NCBI GenBank assembly: GCA_023212695.1
Contig: JALCCG010000152.1
Coordinates: 1 to 53,718 of the forward strand
Direction of reading: 5' to 3'
Source of the DNA: Sporisorium sorghi
Taxonomy: Eukaryota > Basidiomycota > Ustilaginomycetes > Ustilaginales > Ustilaginaceae
DNA length: 53,718 nt
In this document: positions 41,936 through 52,185 of the stretch, piece by piece
Layout: each line of letters opens with the position of its first letter
How positions within the stretch are numbered: the first letter of the stretch is position 1
Made by a program: the position numbers and the translations under genes
Notes under the pieces: model-generated
Seen by the model: only the letters and a program-made list of their open reading frames with translations
What the model was told of the DNA's origin: nothing
Databases searched by the model: none

Positions 41936-42496
41936 ATGTCGAGTAAAGCCCAAACTCGTACAGTTCTCTTCTTTGCTCTCTCGTGGACGCTCCTCGCCCG
42001 CACCATGCTCGTCCTCGCCGGAAAAGACGAGGGCGTCCTCTGCAGCAAGACGCCTCCAATCCTTCCACGCTACGACGAGTATAGCCGGCTCTGTGAGAAC
42101 ACCTTCCCCACCTTCGACTTGCATTACCCTTGTTTTCACTTCGAGGCTGGCAGCTTGCATGGCGCCGAGACCTTCGAGATCGTCCATGGCACCAAACACG
42201 CCAATCAGAGCATGATCCTTGCCAAAAACGCCGACCTCGTTGATTTCACACCAAGAGACGCTAGCAAGAAGTTCGTCATCGTCTACCAGGAAGAAGGCGT
42301 GACTCTGTCGTTTATCCCAATGGACAAGAAATGCTACCTCGTCATAGCGGAGAAATGGGATGCAAAGAGCACTTACCGGCTGGCCGTAGTGGATCCCGAC
42401 AACGAGAATAATATGGCCCTTACTGATCTTAGCAGCAAGAGCGCCGTTTACCTCTGCACAAAGTGGGCACACATCCATCTTGAAAGCACACGATAA
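41936..42496 (+). CDS. Five-cysteine secreted family, member E
   Basis: An intronless gene of 186 residues. The signal peptide spans about 1-28 (TVLFFALSWTLLARTMLVLA). The core shows VLCSKTPPILPRYDEYSRLC, HYPCFHFEAGSLHGAE, LAKNADLVDFTPRD, KKCYLVIAEKWD and YLCTKWAHIHL. It lacks the RDxDT motif and belongs to subfamily E-K. The FTP region is uninterrupted, whereas its neighbour G has an intron there. A TCTTCAGCACCATC sequence in the 3' flank (about 42606-42619) resembles sequences after F and G. No clear TATA was found upstream. Confidence 0.85.
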   Translation: MSSKAQTRTVLFFALSWTLLARTMLVLAGKDEGVLCSKTPPILPRYDEYSRLCENTFPTFDLHYPCFHFEAGSLHGAETFEIVHGTKHANQSMILAKNADLVDFTPRDASKKFVIVYQEEGVTLSFIPMDKKCYLVIAEKWDAKSTYRLAVVDPDNENNMALTDLSSKSAVYLCTKWAHIHLESTR

Positions 42497-42811
42497 TTCG
42501 AGCTCAAGCATCAAGCACTTCATGTGGGTGTCGATGGTGGCTATGCTCTCGTTCTAGATCGCTTTGGCAGTCTGCGCCCGGTCACCCTTGTAGCTCTATG
42601 CTGTCTCTTCAGCACCATCCGAATTTCGAGACTAGGGATGGTCAACGTCGCGCTTTAGGGCACTTTAGGCTAAAGCAAATTTGGCAGGCAAAAACTTTAG
42701 ATCCGTAAAGCACCTCCCAAGACACTTTACTCTAAAGAACTTAGCAAAAAAATTCTTTTTTTTTTCCCCAACTTTTTGCCTTTTTTCCAACTTTTTGGTT
42801 CTCAATTGGTG
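42497..42811. other. Gap between E and truncated F with repeated CTTTAG motifs
   Basis: About 315 bp. From about 42640 to 42740 it is rich in CTTTAG/CTAAAG words, then C/T-rich with long T runs. No coding sequence for the missing half of F is visible. Confidence 0.5.
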
Positions 42812-43193
42812 TTACTTCTTCCACAAGTCTGGCGACCTCTTTGGAACGGACATCTCCCCTAATCTCGGGGATGTTAGCTTTGACAACGATAACGTCCTTC
42901 TGGTCAAAGATGGTGAACTCAAGGACTTCGCTCCAAGAGAAATACGCAAGGATTTTTCCATTCGGTACCAGCAATTTGGCATCACGCTCCGATACCGGTA
43001 TGGCGGCGACGAATATCGGTACATTTCGGTCAAAAAGTGGGACGACAAAAGTCAATACAGGATGTATGTCACATTTGGCACCGACGATCCGCAGAACGTC
43101 CAGGTGGACACTGTGGGCAACGCGGTCAATTATACCGGCCATAGGTTCTTCTTCATACACATCGTCAAGCTAGGGGACAAAGCCAAACAGTAG
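42812..43193 (+). pseudogene. Five-cysteine family, member F (5'-truncated)
   Basis: Family similarity starts abruptly at the WPCFxHKSGD region (here CYFFHKSGDLFGTDI). It continues through FDNDNVLLVKDGELKDFAPRE, SIRYQQFGITLRYRY, ISVKKWDDKSQYRMYV and ends in FFFIHIVKL. The signal peptide, the first two conserved cysteines and the start codon are missing. The fourth and fifth cysteines are also gone (EYRYISV, NYTGHRFFF). The FTP-equivalent FAP is contiguous, so this copy lacks the intron. It lies in tandem between E and G. It is probably not functional, although its C-terminal frame is open to 43193. Confidence 0.75.
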
Positions 43194-43696
43194 CTGCCGC
43201 TGATACTGTCGCGTCCAGCGCCGTCTCAAATTCATATGATCTCTTTGTCAACTACTCAATCTTCACCTGACCATCCTGTGATTCACAAGCGATGGCTAGT
43301 CTTTTCGTTCGCGTGACTGCCTCAACGCTTCTCGCACTTAGCTGCAATTCCATCCGTCCTCATCCTCATTCGTGTGGCGCTGAGTCAGGAGTGGTGATGA
43401 CGTGGGACGGCGGCGGCGACGTCGGGGTGGGGAACCTCGTCTGTACGAGTGTGTGGGCCTCTGGCGTTCAGTTTACCTGTAAAGAAGATCCACCCCACCT
43501 TCAGGACTTGGCATCTCCCCAGCATGGGAAGAAATTACGCCATCCACGAGCGCCTGTTCTGGGTGAAAAGATGATTCAGTGGGCCATAGACCTTTCTTCC
43601 TTCTGCCTCTCTTTTACTGATCAGACCACGAGCATCTCCTCTTGTTGCATTTCCCCTACCACACGCCACAAGCAAGCCACTCTCCAGCCTGGGACA
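43194..43696. other. Gap between F and G
   Basis: About 500 bp holding the F 3' flank, with a TCCAGCGCCGTCTCA sequence at about 43215-43229, and the G upstream region, which has CCACCCCACC words near 43490. No clear TATA and no other gene. Confidence 0.5.
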
Positions 43697-44337
43697 ATGT
43701 TGATGAAGAAGCGATGCGAACTCGCTGTTGTCATAATGCCTTTGATTGCTTTCATCCCGTTCTTACTTGTCGCTGCTGCTGGTGATGTCCCCTGTACCCG
43801 CCAGCCGCCTGCTCTTCCTCGCAACGACGAGTACACTCGTAGATGCGACCCTGCGCATCCACACGTTTTCGAGCACCGCCACTGGCCTTGCTTCACGCAC
43901 AAGTCCGGCGATCTCTACGGGGCCAACATCCGTCCGCTTGGCAAGCACCATTTTGACAACGGCATCGTTCTGGCCAAGAATGCCGACCTGATGAGTAAGT
44001 CGAGCAGCCTCAGACTGCACCAAATTGAACGCCGCTGACAAGTGCAAGAGTCACAGTGTTCACGCCGAGGGACATGAACACGGAGTTTGTGATCGATTAC
44101 CAAGAAGCAGGTATCAAGCTCTACTACATGACCAGCCCACTTCAAGGATGTCGCAACCTACAAGTCGAGAAGTACGATCGTACTAGTAAGTACAGGATGT
44201 ACATCACATACCACGACGGCAAGTTGCCGACATTTGGCGTTGAGGGGGTCGATACTTCAGGGTACCTGGCCTCTATTTCATGCCACAAGAACCACTACAT
44301 CCATTTGGTCAAAGACGGCAAAGAGGCTGAACCGTAG
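43697..44337 (+). CDS. Five-cysteine secreted family, member G
   Basis: Exon 1 is 43697-43994 and exon 2 is 44057-44337, with a 62-nt phase-1 intron (GTAAGT ... TCACAG). The product is 192 residues. The signal peptide spans about 1-27 (VVIMPLIAFIPFLLVAAA). The core shows VPCTRQPPALPRNDEYTRRC, HWPCFTHKSGDLYGANI, VLAKNADLM, then FTPRD after the intron, QGCRNLQVEKYD and SCHKNHYIHLVK. It is the nearest intact relative of truncated F, sharing HKSGDL.G. The 3' flank has CTCAGCACCGTCTCA at about 44386-44400. The function is unknown. Confidence 0.85.
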
Positions 44338-45306
44338 TCGGTCCCCGGATCTGCCACTTTCGTAGCGTCGTTTCGTTGGGTACTTCTCAGCACCGTCTCA
44401 ATATGGCATAGGTGCCTCAGGTCACGGACGAAATTTTCACCTCATCATGCGCTCTTTTACCAGCACTCAAGTGTGGTTCGCATGTCTGTCGAGCAACGGC
44501 TCATCCTTGCTCGCACTGATGAGATGAGAAATGCTAGGCGTGTGAAGCGGCTACAAACTGCCAAAGCTGCGGTGCCGCCGGAAGATGAACCCGGGCGAAG
44601 CGTCTGAGAAAGCGGAGCCCTATTTAGCGATTCCGTCGCTGATGTGCCTCAGTCATCTTTTTGCTCGTCTCTTCTCACCATCATCGTGTCAAAGCGTTGA
44701 GTGGATCACGCCTACCGATCAAAATGTTCTCTCGGCAGAACATGCCTCGCCGTGTTGCTCACCTCACAGTCCCTGCTGCAATTGAATTTCCTTCCTCTTC
44801 AACACCCGCGTAGGCCTTCTCTTCTTGCCGATTACTTCTGCGATTGTACTCACGTCGCCTTTCAAACAGCCGGTTGAAGCCATGCGATTTGGTGAGCAAG
44901 TCAGGAATATTGATTTAAGGTAGCTGTGTGAGGCAAATGTAATCTTGTGAAGTCTCGAGCTTGAACAAGGCCAGTCGCCGCCGAATCGATGGAGAGACAA
45001 AGCCGGGAAAGGTGGGAAAGGGAAGTGGGCTATTGAGACTGTATCTGGAAGAGTGGGTCTTGGGCGTGGGACTCAACAGACCCATCCCACCTTCGAAGCT
45101 AGGCATCTACCTAGCCCCGATAAAAATTTTGCCATCGGAAAGCGGCCGTTCGTGATACAAAGGTGAAGTTTTGCGCTTGGATTTGCTCTCGTCTCCTCAT
45201 TTACTGCTCAGAGCATAAGCATAACCCTGTTCAGCCTTGTGTTGGCCAGCAGCTGCGACTTGGCTACTGCCCTGGTCCCCTCCGCCTCGGCCTCGAATTG
45301 GAGTCG
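44338..45306. other. Gene-poor stretch right of member G
   Basis: About 970 bp. It contains a CCCATCCCACC motif near 45080. I see short frames only, none with family resemblance. Confidence 0.5.
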
Positions 45307-46465
45307 TTAGAGCTGGAGTGCTGTTCTAGGATGTCTAGAAGGCACAATGTCCAAGGTGGTTTGGTGGTGTTGAACTGGGCTGTCGTTCGCTGGGCTTGTT
45401 CGCATGGCTGGAGAGCCCATGGGAACACGAGATGGTCCAGCTGTGGAGTTGTCTTGTCCTTTGTAACAAAATGGGAGTTGCATTGCCGGTTCATTCGTGT
45501 CTTGGCGTAGACGAGAGCGTGGCGGGCCCTCCTCTTCCTCACTTTCATTTGTTGTCGAGGGGCATGGCCGTTTCTTCCCTTTGCTGCCCAGTGTGGGGCA
45601 GGTCGGACAGGCTGTCGTCTGACTCAAGTAATTGTTGATTACATTTTTACCCGTGTTTGGAGTGAGGCAGGTGAAGCAATACCCGGTTTCCTGGTCCTGG
45701 TGCTTGGGGTTCTGTTTGCAGCACGGGCAGGGTCGAGAGACCTTTTGTATCCACTTGGCTGGCGTGGGCTTGGAGCCACAATTGTCGCATCCTGGCCATC
45801 GTCCTTTGAGCTGTAAAGGCTGTCCGTTTTCTGCTGGTTGAATGCCTGTGGCAGACTCGAAGCAACGTAGGCAGATGCCGGTCCTCAACTCGAAGACAGT
45901 GGTCCGCCGTCGGCAGCATGTACAAGCTCGAGTCCGACGGCCCTTGTTCCTTTTTTTTTTTTTGTTTGGACCATTGCTGCAGTCTCGGAGCGGAATGGCT
46001 GGTCACAGAGTCGTCGGCTACAATATTGCTGGGCTCGATTTCATTCAAGGTGTTCGGTGCCAAAGAGGGTTGAGGCTCGCTTCCTCCTTCAAGCTGGCTC
46101 CTGACGAGCTGTACAGCCTTGCCAAACATGTTGCAGGCGGTCGTACTGACGTTAAAAGCCGAGATCGGGATCCTCATACCTCGGTGTACAAGCATACGAG
46201 GCAGCCTTGTGCAGTGGCGATAGAGAATCTGGCCAATGGGAGGGAGCCATGCGCGAAGCTGGTTGCGGATCGATCGGAAGAAGTGGACCGGCAGGCTGTC
46301 GAAACAATCAGCGATGTCTCCCTGAGCCTGGTTCGAGGCCAGTGCCACCGACTCCTGGAATGGCATCAAGTCTGAACCAGAGCCACTGCCAGTGTCAGAG
46401 GACGTTGGGCTAAAGTCGGCCATATGGCAGGGTTGGTCGAGATAGTAGCTGTCTTTCCTCTGCAT
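45307..46465 (-). pseudogene. Frameshifted ORF with duplicated zinc-ribbon-like module
   Basis: Two overlapping minus-strand frames read as one protein broken at a T13 run (45951-45963; A13 on the coding strand). The upstream frame starts at an ATG at 46465 and is polar and Ser/Asp/Gln-rich. The downstream frame, ending at 45307, is cysteine-rich. It holds two copies of the same unit, C-x-C-C-x13-C-x2-C, each followed by a further C-x2-C (24 and 19 residues later). The contexts are CTCC...CLRC...CDNC and CPCC...CFTC...CPTC. A Glu-rich stretch (NESEEEEG) and a polar tail follow. The pattern suggests a zinc-binding protein, perhaps nucleic-acid binding. Whether the frameshift is real or a homopolymer length error cannot be told from the sequence. 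I do not recognise a family. Confidence 0.5.
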
Positions 46466-48250
46466 ACTGCCGTCGGGACGGTGAGCGGTGGCAAAGACGG
46501 CGTCGGCTGCCTCGTCGTGGGGCACCAGCCCGCTGGCAGGAGAGGCAAGCGGCGGGATAATAATGAACTTACGGGGAGATTGAGTTGTGCAGTAGAGGAT
46601 GACTCAAGTTCAAGTTCAAGTGCAGAGTGAGAAACAGCGCTCGAGAGGGAAGGGAAATGAGAAAGGAAGTAGCTCGAGGGGAGGTTTGATGAGAGAGGGG
46701 AGGAGGGAAGAGGGGAGGAGAAGAGAGGATGGTGGCTGGAGTGTGGTGCGATGAGCAGGAGCAGCCTCACTTTCTGCCCTTTTTTATGCTTTAGGACCAC
46801 ACGGTGCTCTGTCTTTCAAAGACGGTTTGAGGCTCAGTCCATGCTCTGCTCAGCCCAGCAGGGGCGGCTGAGTTTGTGCTTGGTGATTTCTCGGCGTTCT
46901 GTATGCCGACGTTTTGCGTTCAAGGATGACTCGACGTTCAAGGATGACTCGACTCAAAAGACAAGGCCTCGCTGCTCAGCCCGGGCAGGGACAGGTCGAC
47001 AGCTCCAGTGCCTCTTGGCCGCCAGATCCGATGCCAACCTGTCACTTCTCTAATCATGGTGCTCGTCGGTGCGGCCCCGGTGGGGCGTGGGAATCGTCGG
47101 CGAGTTCATGACGACGCCGTGAGCCTTTCTGTCGGGGGATTGACCATTTCAAGTTCGGCTTCAAGCTCAGAAACGTCTTGTGGAGAGACGGTTTGGGTCC
47201 GCCACGGTCAGATGCAGAATCTCTTGTACAGAAATATGTATGGGAGTGAAAGCCGCTCGGCATCACAGCAAAACGTGCTAGTCGAGCGCTCGAAGAATTG
47301 TAGCCGCGTAGCTCGCTCCGTATTGCTGTTCTCATGGTCCCACTCGAGCGACACGAGATTCATGCGGAAAATGGAACACACTTGTTGACGCGCGGAGCCC
47401 CAAAACCTCTTTCACCCCGCGTTTCGAAGCATGTTCAAGGTCGCATAGGCTAACGATCCAATGAGGTTGCAGGGACAGTGCCATGAAAAGATCCTTCGGC
47501 TGCAGTTCGCTTGCAGTTCGATCTGGAACCTCATACCACCGGTGGTGGGCCCTGGGGATTTCGTAGGTCACCATTTCGTAGGTCACCATTTCGTAGGTCA
47601 CCATTTCGTAGGTCACCATTTCATAGGTCACCAGTTCATTTCACTTTTGGGGACGCTACAGCACCGGATTGGTGAGAAGCTCCTTTCAAACGTTTCGGTG
47701 CTGAAAATGCAAGACTGGCACCTCTGGGGCTGCTGGAGCGATGATGACTCGAAGGAAGGCCTGCGAATGACCCACTTTTGCGTGCTGACCCACTGCCGTC
47801 CCCTTCAGGCCCACACTCAGCTTCATTTCGGCCCCACCTGTGACTTATACTTGATTTGGCCTCAGCTTCTCCTCAGCCGTAGAGACGACTCGGCCGCAGG
47901 AAAGACTCGGCCCCAAGTGTCCCCCTCGAAGCGTCAAAGGAGTGTCTTTTGCTCGGAACACGAAAACCCTTCCGTGCCTCCGAAGCTCACATATCTGCGA
48001 TTCCATTTGCCTTCACCGTCCTCGCTGATGCCAAGCTCACTCGGAACATTGCGCTTTGATCCTTCTCGCCACAAAAGTCATGCGCTGCTGACCCGCGACT
48101 CAACACATGCTTTGTCCAATTTACGTTCGCTGGTAGACAGGGGATAAAGGTGGAATTTGAATGGCTGAAAAGCTGACCAGAACCGGTACAAAGATGCTGT
48201 GAAGCGAGAAGCTGCGATACGGACAGAGTATCGAACAATCCATCGTCTCA
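46466..48250. other. Gene-poor stretch with short tandem repeats
   Basis: About 1.8 kb. It includes a TTCAAG repeat near 46605-46620, a duplicated TTCAAGGATGACTCGA near 46919-46951 and the 15-bp repeat at 47560-47634. Overlapping frames are shadows or random. No gene is supported. Confidence 0.5.
47560..47634. repeat. 15-bp tandem repeat, five units
   Basis: Four identical units of TTCGTAGGTCACCAT and a fifth with two changes. All three frames stay open through it because the unit length is a multiple of three, which explains the overlapping frames here. Confidence 0.92.
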
Positions 48251-48881
48251 TCAGTCATCCTTGAACAAGTGGATGAAAAGCGTCTTCCCGCAGGTTTTGC
48301 GTTTCCCCAAATCTCCAGAGGCTACCACTAGGGCGTATCCGTTTTCCGAACCGGATGTTACGGTCAACCCGTACGATTTTGTAGTGTCCCATCTATCGAT
48401 GCTGAGAAATCGACAGGCCTTTGAAGAGGCGGGTTCGTAATGGAGAGAGATTCCTGCATATACGTAACGAATGGCGAAAGGCTTCGAAGCATAATCCGGC
48501 GTGAAGTCTGTTCATCACGCAGTGAACAAAGAGCGTATTAGTGTTCTCCTCCAATGGACTGGCGGCAAGTTCCAAGGTCGACTCACTGAGCATATCAGCA
48601 TTCTCGATGACGAGGGGATTAGTAGGTTGATTCTGAGAGTCGGTGGGGAAGATGTCCGCACCAAACAGCGTTCCATCGACATGCGTGAAGCATGGCCAAT
48701 ACTCTTCGTCCTCGTTAGGGCGTGGATTGTTGCAGAACTGTACATATTCGGAATTGCGTGGAAGTAGAGGCGGTTGTTCGGTGCAGATGACGGAACTGTC
48801 ATCGACAGCGACTAGTCGAACCTCGATGATAGCAACCAAGGCAGCCAAGGAGATGGCTAGGATGCATCGCTGTTTGAACAA
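48251..48881 (-). pseudogene. Five-cysteine secreted family, member H (start codon lost)
   Basis: Exon 1 is 48881-48587 and exon 2 is 48507-48251, with a 79-nt phase-1 intron (GTGAGT ... GAACAG). This would give 183 residues with all family features: ICTEQPPLLPRNSEYVQFC, YWPCFTHVDGTLFGADI, IENADML, FTPDYASKPFAIRY, KACRFLSIDRWD and TCGKTLFIHLFK. All five cysteines are intact. The first codon, by alignment with member K (ATG TTC ... AAA CGA), is TTG at 48879-48881. There is no in-frame ATG before the TATA element at 49065, because a 23-bp minisatellite fills the leader. Either the gene initiates at a non-AUG codon or it has lost its start. Apart from the first codon it is well preserved, so any loss is recent. 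Confidence 0.75.
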
Positions 48882-48934
48882 CAGCGTGCAGGCTGGAGAG
48901 GGACGCCCCGAAGAAACCAAGAGAAGAGGACGAG

Positions 48935-49026
48935 GCAGGGAGAGAGGGATACGGTATGCAGGGAGAGAGGGATACGGTATGCAGGGAGAGAGGGATACGG
49001 TATGCAGGGAGAGAGGGATACGGTAT
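48935..49026. repeat. 23-bp minisatellite, four perfect units
   Basis: Four identical 23-bp units, followed by a degenerate partial unit to about 49040. The array lies between the TATA box and the coding sequence of member H, hence in its presumed 5' leader. Confidence 0.95.
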
Positions 49027-49064
49027 GCAAGGAGAGGGTGTCTTTTTCAGCAGAGATCTTTGGC

Positions 49065-49072
49065 TTTATATC
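49065..49072 (-). promoter_or_regulatory. TATA box of member H
   Basis: GATATAAA on the minus strand (context GGATATAAAGCC), about 185 nt upstream of the presumed start position. The spacing is longer than in its relatives because of the minisatellite. Confidence 0.55.
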
Positions 49073-50352
49073 CATCAGGGGCACAGGTCAACTGGAAAGG
49101 CGTCTGCGCTGGAAAAGGCCGTGCCACAAAAGGGGTTTTGGGGACCTCTTTCAAGGATAGTAATGGACGCCCAAGACCCACATTTGTACAGTTTTCACTT
49201 TCCCACAGCAACGTCCCACCCTATCGGCTCACCCTACCGCCCCATCTCGCCGACATTTCCGGCTTGGTGTCGCGCGGGTGAGGATAGAGAACGCAATTTG
49301 AATCGAAGATAGACATGTGAGGACCATGCTTGGGGTACGCCGTAGAGCGGCCAGACGAACGAAATTTCAAGTGAAGGGAGGAGCACATGCAGACTGAGAA
49401 GCTGCAAGGATTCCTACATATTTGACCATCGAGATTTCACACGACGACGGTGAGAAGAAAGAGAAAAGAGGCGAACAGGGGCAAGGTAAACACGCAGGGT
49501 GAGCTCAGCCTTCGAGATTGGCTCGCTCTCTCGCACGAGTTGCAGCACTCACTGCCTTGTCTACTCGTCTTTGCTGCTGTTTGGGTTCTCTCAGGCGGGC
49601 TAGGGCCATTGCTGAGGCCTCGCCAGCTGCCGATCCAGCTTTCTTCCTTATCTTTCCTCACTACCACTCTTACGAAGCAACTGCTTCGGCTTTCTTCAAT
49701 CAGGAAGACGATTTGTCATAAGCCTAACGGAACCATGCCACATTTCGATAGACGGCAAGATCATAAAATCTGGAGCTCGAATCTTGGGCCTTTTATTGCC
49801 AGGACAGGCGTGTTGAGATGCCAAATTCGGGTCAGCTGCTCGAGAGCCAGCGTCAAAGGCTGTTGGTGGCTTTGCTGAGGGGTGAGTTAGACGTTGGGGG
49901 CCCACACACCAGTCCAGTTGTAGCTACGAGCTCCCACGCTACCCATCAACGTTGACAGGCGGCCGGCGCTGCCAACCGAAGGCGCCAACCGACGGTAGCA
50001 AAGCTACATCACCCACCAATTTCGGCACAACCACGCTTACCATGAAGTCAGCCGAGCTCAGCTTCACCAGATGCTCTCGCTCTCTCGCCCTCCTGCACGC
50101 GTTGCGGTGTTCCTTTTCCGTTCGCCCGACGGCTGTCTCGCAGCCTCATTCACTGACCCGTCTAGGTCCGGCTAGCTTGCCTCATCTTCATCCGTGCGAA
50201 GCTTAGACATCACTCGAGAACACGATTGACAGTGTGGAGTGCTGGCAGACGATGTAAGGTAAAGTTGATTGACCAAATTCACATGTCAAACATGCGAATC
50301 GGAAAGAGACACCGTGGAAAAGGCTACGAAAGAAAGACTACGGCTTGACCTG

Positions 50353-50957
50353 CTACTCCTTGTCCAGGTGAATGTAGAACTTTTCTGAGCAGGCTGTGCT
50401 GCTCTGGACCGCTGACGTTGCAGTATCGACCATTGTATTAGGCAGGCCGTCTGCTCCTTGCATGACGCGCAGCCTGTAGTCACTTTTATCGTCGTACTTG
50501 TCAACTTGGAGCTCGAAGCATCCAGAAGCTTCCAGACGTTTGTACCGAAGAGAGATACCGGCGTAGACGTAGTCGATCGCGAAAGGCTTCATCCTGTCCT
50601 CCGGCGTGAATTCTGTTTGGGCCGTGTCAGCTACCAGTTGGAACAAGCGGGAAGGGTCGGAAACGCGAACTTACCAATTAGCTCAGCTGTCGAGGCCATG
50701 AGCTGACTACTTTTGGGAAAAGCGGCGACGTCGGCGCCTACGAGACTACCAGTGCTGTGCTTGAAGCAAGGCCAAAGATCCGCTTCTGACAGGATCTTGA
50801 CGGGCGTCTTCTCGCATCTGCCACGGTATTCGGTGTTGCGGGGAAGAATCGGTGGATGGTAGCTGCAGGTGACGTCTCCATCACCAACGACAACTTGAAC
50901 AGAGGCAAGCAAAGTGACTAAGGCCACGTGAACTGCGCAGTGTTTGATGGACATCAT
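50353..50957 (-). CDS. Five-cysteine secreted family, member I
   Basis: Exon 1 is 50957-50675 and exon 2 is 50612-50353, with a 62-nt phase-1 intron (GTAAGT ... AAACAG). The product is 180 residues. The signal peptide covers about 1-25 (MMSIKHCAVHVALVTLLASV). The core has VTCSYHPPILPRNTEYRGRC, LWPCFKHSTGSLVGADV, ASTAELI, then FTPEDRMKPFAIDYVYAGIS, SGCFELQVDKYDD and ACSEKFYIHLDKE. All five conserved cysteines are present, plus one in the signal peptide. A CATAAAG element lies about 95 nt upstream. The region further upstream shares a block with that of member K. Confidence 0.86.
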
Positions 50958-51553
50958 ATTAATGAGAAGGGGGTCTTGTGGTTCGAGTAGTTGACGAGGT
51001 GGTGGAGGGACGGACAGAGGAGATATTATGGGAGCCGATAGCTACGCCTCCTTTATGTGTGTAGATTTTGCATCTCGCTGGCAAGTTTCTTGTTTCTTTA
51101 GGATGGAGTGGGGCTTATCGCTTTCAGGGGCGATTGAGCCCAAACACCCGTGCAGATGCAGTCGCAACCCCCCATGCTACCCACCAACTTTGTTCATCGA
51201 CCCTGCCGAACGAAGGGACCAGGTGGCACCAACGTACGGTGCGAACCCACATCACCACCGTCTCCGGCTCACACAGGGAGTCGAGGCAAGATTTGTCTCG
51301 TCGGACTGTCGATGCCTCATCAAAACACAAAAAGTACTTCAGTGCTTCAGACGAGTTATTGACAAGATGCAATTGTTGGAAGCAAGAGGGTGATGATGTT
51401 GAAGTACCCAGCCTTTGCCTTAGCTAGGCCTTGAAAGCTTTCGCTGGCGAGTTGGAACTTCTTCGTGTAAGGAGCTGAATCTGGACTTGAGAGGGCGCTG
51501 AATAGAGACCTTGACGACTAGAGCTAGGAAGGGACGACTCATGGTAGAATCGG
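50958..51553. other. Gap between I and J, with shared upstream block
   Basis: About 600 bp. The segment 51244-51303 resembles 53552-53612 upstream of member K. No gene is supported. Confidence 0.5.
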
Positions 51554-52185
51554 CTACTGCTTTTCCAAGTGGACAAAGAGCCATTGCCAGCAGCCTTCGG
51601 AGCTTTTCCCAGGCGTTTCAGTGTCTGCCTTTGTCTCCCACCTGCTGTCCTTTCCGCCTGCGATCCTCAGCTTGTATCCATTGTTGGCCCATTTCTCGAC
51701 GGTGAGTCTGTAGCACCAAAAGCTGTTCAGTGGCTCGTAGTGGAGGGAGATTCCCGCATAATTCCAACGGACGGAGAAGGGCTTGGACGAGTCGACCGGC
51801 GTGAAGTCTGGTGCTTTATGGTGTCAGCATTCGGACATCCGACTTGAGATCAGCAACTAGGGTGTTTGTGTAACTCACTACGCAGATCAGCGTTCTCGGC
51901 CATGACGAGGTTATTGTCGACAGCCTGCTCGTCCTTGATTGATGGGAATATGTCGGCTCCTTCAAGGCTGCCGGCGCTGTGGGAGAAACACGGCCAAAGG
52001 TCTTTTCGGTACTGTGGGTATGGCTTGGCCGTGTCGCATTTCCCGAGGTAGTCCAAGTTGCGTGGAAGTGCGGGTGGCTGAAGACTGCAGGCTACGTCGC
52101 CGTCTGCAGCTACAAGGGCGACTTGGATATATACAGCCAACACAGCCAGCGCTACGGCCCATCCGCTCCGCTGCTGGGTCGACAT
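51554..52185 (-). CDS. Five-cysteine secreted family, member J
   Basis: Exon 1 is 52185-51879 and exon 2 is 51807-51554, with a 71-nt phase-1 intron (GTGAGT ... GCACCAG). The product is 186 residues. The open frame extends upstream of the ATG used, but the hydrophobic signal starts at MSTQQRSGWAVALAVLAVYI. The core shows VACSLQPPALPRNLDYLGKC, LWPCFSHSAGSLEGADI, VMAENADLR, then FTPVDSSKPFSVRW, FWCYRLTVEKW and GCWQWLFVHLEK. All five cysteines are intact. Its signal peptide is the closest match to the remnant at 41707. GATAAATA lies about 150 nt upstream. Confidence 0.86.

Larger units (their letters stand above)
48882..50352. other. Gap between H and I
   Basis: Apart from the minisatellite and TATA box of H, this 1.5-kb stretch holds CCCACC/CCCACG-type words near 49170-49220 and 49930-50010. 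A plus-strand frame at 49450-49878 has no family resemblance and was not accepted as a gene. Confidence 0.5.

Noticed and set aside
43292..43696. Upstream extension of the member G frame with a hydrophobic start
   Set aside because: The MASLFVRVTASTLLALS start looks like a signal peptide, but it is followed by sequence with no family core. The ATG at 43697 directly precedes the member G signal peptide.
47560..47634. Possible CRISPR array
   Set aside because: Units abut without spacers, the unit is 15 bp and the genome is fungal. The same reasoning excludes the 23-bp array at 48935-49026.
49450..49878. 142-codon plus-strand frame between H and I
   Set aside because: No signal peptide, no conserved cysteine pattern and no family motif. 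Length is within what chance allows in this region.
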